Positions 58,499 through 64,000 of a DNA stretch of 64,000 nucleotides are shown here, piece by piece (position 1 is the first letter of the stretch; each line of letters opens with the position of its first letter). The notes below the pieces were generated by a model. It was not told where the DNA came from, ran no database searches, and saw nothing but the letters and a program-made list of their open reading frames with translations. The stretch covers positions 518,917 through 582,916 of the forward strand of contig NZ_KL370891.1 of NCBI RefSeq assembly GCF_000702325.1, written 5' to 3'. The stretch is from Thiomicrorhabdus sp. Milos-T2. GTDB lineage: Bacteria; Pseudomonadota; Gammaproteobacteria; Thiomicrospirales; Thiomicrospiraceae. The position numbers were made by a program, and so were the translations under genes.

Positions 58499-59971
58499 AT
58501 GGATCCTCTAACTTTAATAGCATTAGCCGCTGGTGCAGGCTTTGTTTTTTCTCAAAACTCAAAACAAAACCAAAAAGCGCAAGGGCGTCGCCATAAAGAA
58601 CTTGAATATTCCAGTAAAATTGTTCCTAAAAAAGTAAACAACTCACCCACTAAAATTGAGGTGTTACCCGAGTATAAGCTTGTTAAAAAGTTAGTAGATA
58701 ATGGTTTTCCCTTTGTTTTTGTTACTGGTGGGGCAGGAACAGGCAAGAGCACTTTTATTGAATGGCTTCAAAATGAATATGACGGAAAAGCTCTTTTAGT
58801 TGCTCCAACAGGAATGGCTGCGATTAATATAGGAGGTCGAACATTTCATTCAACTTTTGGTCTTCCCCCTTCTTTTATATTAAAAAAAGATATCAAAACT
58901 CATCGTCAACATAAGTTATTTGAGCAAGCTAAGGTATTAATTATTGACGAGGTTTCTATGGTTGATGCAAACCTTCTTGATGGTACCAGTGCTTTTTTAA
59001 AGAAAAATCGTAATTGTGAAAAACCCTTTGGTGGAATTCAGGTTGTCTGTGTTGGAGATTTATTTCAGTTACCTCCGGTTGTTAGTAATCAAACTAAAGG
59101 GATGTTTGAGCGAATTTATGGAACTCCCCAGTTTTTTAATTCCCGAGCTATGAATGGGGTCACATATTACGGTATTGAACTGAAGAAAACCTTTAGACAA
59201 ACAGATCAAGTTTTTATAGATTTATTAAGTAATATCAGAGAGGGTAAGGAAATCAACCACACATTAAATAAGTTAAATTCTGCCTGTCAAATTACAACAA
59301 CTGTTCCTGATGGGGCTGTATGGTTATCGACAACTAACCAAAATGTATCTCATGCTAACGAGCTAAAGTTAAATGAACTTAATACTCCATTGCTTACATT
59401 TACAGGAGAAATGTCTGGAAGATTTAAAGGGGATAGACTACCTTCGCCAAAACAATTGAAATTAAAAGTTGGAGCTCAAGTTATTTTTACAGTAAATGAC
59501 AGACATAAAAGGTGGGTTAATGGAACTATTGGAATTGTTGAAGAGATTTCAATTGAAAAGAAAGAGCTGATTATTCGTAAGCAAGATAATAACGTTCTTG
59601 TTGAAGTGGGAATTCATTCATGGGAAGAATATGATTATCGCTGGAATAATGATAATAATGAAATTGAGAGAGTCATTATTGGAGGTTATAAACAGTTTCC
59701 AGTGATATTAGGCTGGGCCATGACAATTCATAAAAGCCAAGGAAGAACTCTTGATAAAGTTCACGTTGACTTAGGTAGTGGTGCTTTTGCAACGGGTCAA
59801 GTTTATGTTGCACTAAGCCGATGTCGAACATTAGATGGACTTTCGTTAAGTCGACCTATAAAGCACAGTGATATTCTTATCGATAATGAAACAGTTAAGT
59901 TTTATTCTTTGCTGAGAGCTGCTGCTAAAAATTTGCCTCCAGATAAACTGCTATCATCATTGAGCATGTAA
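58499..59971 (+). CDS. PIF1/RecD-like SF1 helicase
   Basis: 490 aa. A hydrophobic N-terminus (LTLIALAAGAGFVF, possible membrane anchor) is followed by a PIF1-type core: VTGGAGTGKSTFIEWL near residue 77, VLIIDEVSMVDANLL, CVGDLFQLPPVV, and the C-terminal IHKSQGRTLDKV and YVALSRCRTLDGL motifs. It unwinds DNA 5'-3' in known relatives. Placed as the last gene of the ATPase-PLD unit, it may feed single strands to the effector. Confidence 0.9.
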   Translation: MDPLTLIALAAGAGFVFSQNSKQNQKAQGRRHKELEYSSKIVPKKVNNSPTKIEVLPEYKLVKKLVDNGFPFVFVTGGAGTGKSTFIEWLQNEYDGKALLVAPTGMAAINIGGRTFHSTFGLPPSFILKKDIKTHRQHKLFEQAKVLIIDEVSMVDANLLDGTSAFLKKNRNCEKPFGGIQVVCVGDLFQLPPVVSNQTKGMFERIYGTPQFFNSRAMNGVTYYGIELKKTFRQTDQVFIDLLSNIREGKEINHTLNKLNSACQITTTVPDGAVWLSTTNQNVSHANELKLNELNTPLLTFTGEMSGRFKGDRLPSPKQLKLKVGAQVIFTVNDRHKRWVNGTIGIVEEISIEKKELIIRKQDNNVLVEVGIHSWEEYDYRWNNDNNEIERVIIGGYKQFPVILGWAMTIHKSQGRTLDKVHVDLGSGAFATGQVYVALSRCRTLDGLSLSRPIKHSDILIDNETVKFYSLLRAAAKNLPPDKLLSSLSM

Positions 59972-60109
59972 AAATATTAACCAAAGCGTAAGTTAATACA
60001 CTTTATCTACATTATTTGTTTTTTAACCCATTGTTTTTATTATCTTTTGTTTTTGGCACGCTTGATGTTTCTTAACTCTTATTACGGTTAAACTTCAAGG
60101 GTGTTAAAT

Positions 60110-60448
60110 ATGGCGGATTTTATAAACCAATCTAATAATGAAGAACTTATTAGTGAAGCACTAATGACTCTGTTATTAGATTTTCCCCTACTAGCAAGGC
60201 AATTAGAGAGGGAAGTGAACTTAAGAAAAATTACCAATAAAGAATAGCGAAAATTTTTTAAGTTAAGAACTCTAGTAAATGAACATTACGGTGTATTTGT
60301 TAAGATTGCTTTAAAATTACAGGATGTTCAAAACTTTAAGCAAGATGGATTAATTGCCCCTTTCTATAATCAAGTATTGTTACCGCATGGGGTTGGTAAA
60401 AGATCATCACCTACTCCAATGATGAATGAATATTTAGGGCATATATAA
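60110..60448 (+). pseudogene. Small gene interrupted by an in-frame amber codon
   Basis: ATG at 60110 opens MADFINQSNNEELISEALM and meets TAG at 60245-60247 after 45 codons. The same frame then continues for 66 codons (KFFKLRTLVNEHYGVFVKIA and on) to TAA at 60446-60448, right against the GTG of the next gene. The two halves together would make a 112-aa protein. Either the gene is decaying by a nonsense mutation or the amber codon is read through. Family not recognised. Confidence 0.65.
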
Positions 60449-60691
60449 GTGGATAACAAATCGGTTATAAGAAACACTATGCTTCATGATATTCAAAAAT
60501 CAATTGAATCAATTAAATCTCATCACAGTGAAGATGCTCTTCTGCTTTTAGCAAAAAGAGCTTTAATTGAAGCCTTACTTTGCAAACTAAAAAAAGGTAA
60601 TGAAGTTTCTCCCGAGTTTGCGTTTGATTTTGCATACAAGATTAATAAGGCTACATCTAAATATCTTAGAAAGCAGGAATCAATACATTAA
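60449..60691 (+). CDS. Unknown 80-aa helical protein
   Basis: Starts at a GTG that directly abuts the upstream TAA; an ATG eleven codons in (MLHDIQKSIESI) is an alternative. Basic and helical, with no known motif. The tight junction implies it once formed an operon with the interrupted gene. Confidence 0.6.
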   Translation: MDNKSVIRNTMLHDIQKSIESIKSHHSEDALLLLAKRALIEALLCKLKKGNEVSPEFAFDFAYKINKATSKYLRKQESIH

Positions 60692-60721
60692 CAATTCTTC
60701 ACTTAAATAAATAGACTTGAT

Positions 60722-62107
60722 ATGAATAAACAGAAGATTTTTAAATCAATTTCAGGAAACTTTGAAAGCCTCATTAACAGAGGTGTTGATAGCTTAGATT
60801 TCTGGTTTTCTCGAAATATACATCATGTAGTGATTACCGGACTAAGCCGCAGTGGTAAATCGATGTTTTTTACCAGCTTTATGTCATTGCTAAGCCAACG
60901 CTCACAACAAGGCTTTGATAACCTTCCTTTATTAAAAAGTTTGCCAAAAGAACTTATCAAGTCTGTTGAATTGAAACCGATTCCTGGAGAAAGTATTTTT
61001 CCTTTAGATGAAAGTTTAGCAAAACTACAAAGTGGCCAATGGCCAGATTCAACCAAACAGGTATTTGGGTTTGAGCTTGTTATTAGCTTATTACCAAATA
61101 ATTCTTTTACAAAGTTAATTAAACGTTCAAAAGAAGTGGCGTTTCGATTTTATGACTATCCTGGTGAGTGGTTAACCGATTTGCCTATGCTACAAAAGAA
61201 TTACACTGATTGGTCTGATTCTGCTTGGTCTCAACAACTTAACCCACCTCAAAAATTCTATGCTAATGAGTGGCACCAATTTGTTGAAAACTATGATTTT
61301 GATTTATCACCAAGTCCTGAAAGGGTAGAGGATTATATAGAACAATTTAAAGCTTATTTAATCAAAGCCAAAGCAGCGGGGATAACGCTTTTGCAGCCTG
61401 GAAGTATGTTACTGCCCAACCCTAGTTTTGATTGGTTGGCAAATGGTTTTGCTCCATTACCAAGTCGAATAACTTCTGACCCTAATCATCTATGGACACA
61501 AAACTTTTCTATGAATTATCTGAAGTTTCAGCAGGAATGGTTACAACCATTGCAGGAAGCCTATTTTTCTAAAGCGGATAAACAAATTGTGTTATTAGAT
61601 TTACATGAAGGGTTAAGTCATAGCCGAGCCCATTTGCAGCAATTAAAAGAAACCTTGAGCAATCTAGCGAGCAGCTTTGTTTATGGTGCTGATAAATGGT
61701 ACAAGCCAAAAATACTCTTTCGTAATGAGATTACCAAAGTCGCTTTTGTTGCCACCAAGGCTGACCTCATTCCTCTGTCTCAGCAAAACAACCTATTAAA
61801 ACTTCTTCAAGATATGACTTCAGGAGTCAGAGCCCATTTGAAAGAAAAGGATGCAGAGTTTCAGCATTTTTTAATTTCAGCGATAAAAACAACCGATCCA
61901 GGAAAAACACCAAATTCAATTAAATTTACTAACCTAAATAATAAATGTGAAGAGTGGGAGTTTGAAGAGATACCAACCAGTTTAAAAGCCTTAGATCCTA
62001 CTCATAACTATCCAGTTATTCAGTCTAGAGTCCCTGAAGATCTTCTGCCTCGTATGAATCGAGCACAAGGTATCGATCAGCTCGTTGACTACTTAATTCG
62101 TTCTTAA
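60722..62107 (+). CDS. ycjX: YcjX-family P-loop GTPase-like protein (DUF463)
   Basis: 461 aa. The P-loop GLSRSGKSMFFTSF near residue 40 and RFYDYPGEWLTDLPML near 140 are family hallmarks, and FVATKADLIP near 340 is the base-recognition motif. YcjX belongs to the phage-shock (Psp) stress regulon in enterobacteria and is paired with YcjF. Here it stands within the defence island, next to ycjF. Confidence 0.93.
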   Translation: MNKQKIFKSISGNFESLINRGVDSLDFWFSRNIHHVVITGLSRSGKSMFFTSFMSLLSQRSQQGFDNLPLLKSLPKELIKSVELKPIPGESIFPLDESLAKLQSGQWPDSTKQVFGFELVISLLPNNSFTKLIKRSKEVAFRFYDYPGEWLTDLPMLQKNYTDWSDSAWSQQLNPPQKFYANEWHQFVENYDFDLSPSPERVEDYIEQFKAYLIKAKAAGITLLQPGSMLLPNPSFDWLANGFAPLPSRITSDPNHLWTQNFSMNYLKFQQEWLQPLQEAYFSKADKQIVLLDLHEGLSHSRAHLQQLKETLSNLASSFVYGADKWYKPKILFRNEITKVAFVATKADLIPLSQQNNLLKLLQDMTSGVRAHLKEKDAEFQHFLISAIKTTDPGKTPNSIKFTNLNNKCEEWEFEEIPTSLKALDPTHNYPVIQSRVPEDLLPRMNRAQGIDQLVDYLIRS

Positions 62108-62118
62108 GTGAGGATTTT

Positions 62119-63030
62119 ATGGAAGCACCAAATTATCAATCAAGAGTGAAAAAACGCATTCTCGATGAGCCGCAAGACAAACTAGAGTTACCGGTTGAAT
62201 CTGTTATAAATGATGAATCAGAGGGCCTTGAGGAGAATGGTCATTACTGGTCTGTATGGTTAATGGTTTTAATCACAGGGATACTTGCGTTTATAAGCTT
62301 TTCCGTTGTTGAAGCGGTTTTGTTTGTGAGCGATATGTTTATTAGTCACAAGATTATAGCTTCAGTGTTAAGCCTATTTTTATTGGCCTTTGTCATTGCT
62401 ATATCAGTGCTGATTTGGAGAGAGTGGAGAGGGTATATCACTTTAAAAAAGGTGTCCGATAATAAGGTTTTGTCTTTAGATGAATTGAAATCTAAAGGAG
62501 AAAAATCGGTTACTTTAAAGGCCATTGAAAAACGCATGAAGTTACAAAGCGGTAGTCCATTTTCGCGACAACTCTATTCTTCATTTCAACATACCATTCA
62601 AGAATATCATAGTAATGATGAAATATTAGAGATTTATCAAGAACAAGTACTAAAACCCACATTAGATAAGGCAAAAAAAGTGCTACGCAAAGAGTCTATT
62701 GCCGCGGGGACGATTGGCTTAGTCAGTCCTAATTCTATGATTCAAACTCTCGGCATATTATGGGTTAGCTTTAGAACTCTTAGACGCATTGCCTTGGTCT
62801 TTGGTATTCGTCCAAGTGCAAACGGAAACCTGAAATTATTCCGTATTGCGTTAGAAAACTTAGCGGCAAGTTCTATTACTGATTTGATTACTGATGAAAT
62901 TGCGAATCAACTTGGAGGTTCTATTGGGAATAAATTTGCAAATAATGCAGCAGATGCAGCGGTTGCTTTATCTCTTAATCAAAGACTGGGTAAGTCGCTT
63001 ATCAAGTACTTAAAAACTAATCTAGACTGA
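62119..63030 (+). CDS. ycjF: YcjF-family membrane protein (DUF697)
   Basis: 303 aa. Two transmembrane helices at residues about 47-72 and 76-98, then a cytoplasmic DUF697-type domain with a hydrophobic patch (GTIGLVSPNSMIQTLGILWV) near 200-220. It works with YcjX in membrane stress. It follows ycjX by 11 bases. Known relatives are 350 aa or so; this one has a short N-terminus. Confidence 0.9.
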   Translation: MEAPNYQSRVKKRILDEPQDKLELPVESVINDESEGLEENGHYWSVWLMVLITGILAFISFSVVEAVLFVSDMFISHKIIASVLSLFLLAFVIAISVLIWREWRGYITLKKVSDNKVLSLDELKSKGEKSVTLKAIEKRMKLQSGSPFSRQLYSSFQHTIQEYHSNDEILEIYQEQVLKPTLDKAKKVLRKESIAAGTIGLVSPNSMIQTLGILWVSFRTLRRIALVFGIRPSANGNLKLFRIALENLAASSITDLITDEIANQLGGSIGNKFANNAADAAVALSLNQRLGKSLIKYLKTNLD

Positions 63031-63051
63031 AATAATTGGTGTTTTCAATCA

Positions 63052-63366
63052 ATGAATTACTTTAGTGTTCAAGAAACCATGATATGCAGCCGTTTTAAAG
63101 GGCAGTTACATGAGTGGGTTGATATAGAATTGTTAAAATTTTTTATGGATTTGAATTCAAGAGAAAAACTTAAATTCTTGGAAAACTATAAAAATACTGA
63201 AGAGATACTTTCTTATTTATATCTGAAAACCGTAGTGTTTAATCTGGAAGAAAAAAATTATAAGCAGATTACTAAAGAAATGAATGAGCTAGGTTTGACC
63301 GTGAATTTAGAGCGATATAAATCAGTCGTATTTATGAGTGAATGGAAGAAGAATAATTATGTTTGA
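63052..63366 (+). CDS. Unknown 104-aa protein
   Basis: Not recognised. Charged and helical. No good ribosome site precedes the ATG, but it follows ycjF by 21 bases and could be translated by coupling. Last gene of the island before the tRNA-Val junction. Confidence 0.6.
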   Translation: MNYFSVQETMICSRFKGQLHEWVDIELLKFFMDLNSREKLKFLENYKNTEEILSYLYLKTVVFNLEEKNYKQITKEMNELGLTVNLERYKSVVFMSEWKKNNYV

Positions 63367-63758
63367 TACGAAATATTAAAACAAAAGGCAGTATTTTGGG
63401 AGCCAAAAGGTTAGAAACTTCATCGCCATAGTTAGCATAATGTTAGAAGTTTAAAAGTAGGGTGAATCGGTCTAAAAGTAGATATATGTTTATAATCCTG
63501 ACATTGTTTTGACAATAAAACATAGAATCATGTATTTTGCTCTTTTATAAATTCTCTAAGGACTTGGTAAGCGCTCTTCTAAGGTATCTTGTTTTTAATA
63601 TTTTAATGGTTAAGGTTGTGGTCAAATTTATAGAGTGGATTGTTTAACAAAATTAAGGATTGGGCCATGGATGGGCTCAATGTGGGCTCAAAAACTGATT
63701 ATGAGTATTAAGTAGGATTTTTATAATTTATAACTTATTGAAAAATAATTTAAATAAT
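63367..63758. promoter_or_regulatory. Right end of the island, noncoding
   Basis: No gene seen in about 390 bases. It contains ATGGGCTCAATGTGGGCTCA near 63670-63690, sharing TGGGCTCAA with the left end near 11550. Probably recombinase-binding DNA next to tRNA-Val. Confidence 0.5.
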
Positions 63759-63835
63759 TGGTACGACCGAGTGGATTCGAACCACCGACCCCCACCATGT
63801 CAAGGTGGTGCTCTAACCAACTGAGCTACGGTCGT
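63759..63835 (-). tRNA. tRNA-Val (GAC), island insertion target
   Basis: 77 nt with encoded CCA. Acceptor arms ACGACCG and CGGTCGT pair fully, and the anticodon loop TTGACAT gives GAC. Its 3' half from the anticodon loop is repeated at 11376-11410. Confidence 0.97.
63769..63803 (-). repeat. Direct repeat / right attachment site within tRNA-Val
   Basis: 35 bp identical to 11376-11410, covering the T-arm, variable loop and anticodon loop of tRNA-Val. The tRNA on this side is intact, as expected when an island supplies the 3' end. Confidence 0.85.
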
Positions 63836-63860
63836 ACTATAGATTGAACAACAAGTAATG

Positions 63861-63947
63861 TGGTACCAGTGGGCGGACTCGAACCGCCACGCTATCACTA
63901 GCAACGGATTTTGAATCCGTCATGTCTACCAATTTCATCACACTGGC
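63861..63947 (-). tRNA. tRNA-Leu (CAA)
   Basis: 87 nt with encoded CCA and the long variable arm of class II tRNAs. Acceptor arms GCCAGTG and CACTGGT pair (one G-T). The anticodon loop TTCAAAA gives CAA. It lies 25 bases before tRNA-Val on the same strand and is probably co-transcribed. Confidence 0.96.
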
Positions 63948-64000
63948 ATTAACTTGTGGACGCGAATTATAGAGACTTATAGAATGCCTGTCAAATTAAT

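Larger units (their letters stand above)
11376..63803. mobile_element. 52-kb defence island in tRNA-Val
   Basis: Bounded by the 35-bp repeat of tRNA-Val. A recombinase trio lies just inside the left end. Cargo includes a DUF499/DUF1156/SNF2 operon with a nested Septu-like pair, type I restriction, type I Zorya, and several unknown units. It also contains an IS21 element and another integrase-bearing block, so it is composite. The TGGGCTCAA motif occurs near both ends. Confidence 0.82.

Overview
The window reads as the chromosome of an AT-rich gammaproteobacterium, perhaps a Thiomicrospira/Thiomicrorhabdus-like sulfur oxidiser. That placement is an inference from the feel of the proteins and not from a marker gene. 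Core DNA is visible at both edges: pgi-galU (1-1765) on the left, and tRNA-Val and tRNA-Leu (63759-63947) on the right. Almost everything between 6 kb and 63.8 kb is accessory DNA built on two neighbouring tRNA genes.

Left part (1-6007): the 5' part of pgi, then galU. An IS-derived MITE-like element (1813-1996) and a perfect 13-bp tandem repeat (2546-2619) follow. Next comes a three-gene signalling operon on the minus strand: a STAS protein like RsbS, a fused RsbT-type kinase/RsbX-type phosphatase, and a PAS-GGDEF-EAL protein. This resembles a stressosome switch whose output is cyclic-di-GMP.

First mobile element (6039-11114): a 5-kb element in tRNA-Asn, bounded by exact 57-bp direct repeats. 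It carries an integrase, a small HTH protein, a replication-initiator-like protein, two overlapping genes of unknown function and a membrane protein. It looks like a phage-satellite or plasmid-like integrative element.

Second mobile element (11376-63803): a 52-kb defence island in tRNA-Val, bounded by an exact 35-bp repeat of the tRNA 3' half. Its left end has three genes in a row: a 220-aa protein and two proteins of about 880 aa with tyrosine-recombinase active-site motifs. This arrangement recalls the gamma-mobile-trio islands. A resolvase-like serine recombinase follows. Then comes a minus-strand operon (18374-30721): DUF499 ATPase, DUF1156 methyltransferase, a Septu-like HNH/ATPase pair, an SNF2 helicase with DUF3883, a membrane protein and an XRE regulator. 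An IS21-family element (istAB) sits next to it.

The centre (33.6-38.3 kb) looks like remnants of another integrated element: integrase, excisionase-like protein, HD protein, unknown genes and a decayed gene. At 38.4-53.9 kb there is a regulated defence cluster. A sigma54 activator with an N-terminal CARF/RtcR-like sensor is followed by a good -24/-12 promoter. Downstream, all co-oriented, are hsdR-hsdM-hsdS and a complete type I Zorya system (zorABCD). This suggests that restriction and Zorya are switched on together by a nucleotide or RNA-end signal.

The right end (54.0-63.4 kb) has a DUF2130 nuclease-like protein. Next is a tight unit made of an HTH protein, an OLD-like DUF3696 ATPase, a PLD-like protein with a variant motif, and a PIF1-like helicase, which is a candidate undescribed defence system. 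An amber-interrupted small gene, ycjX-ycjF and a small unknown gene close the island.
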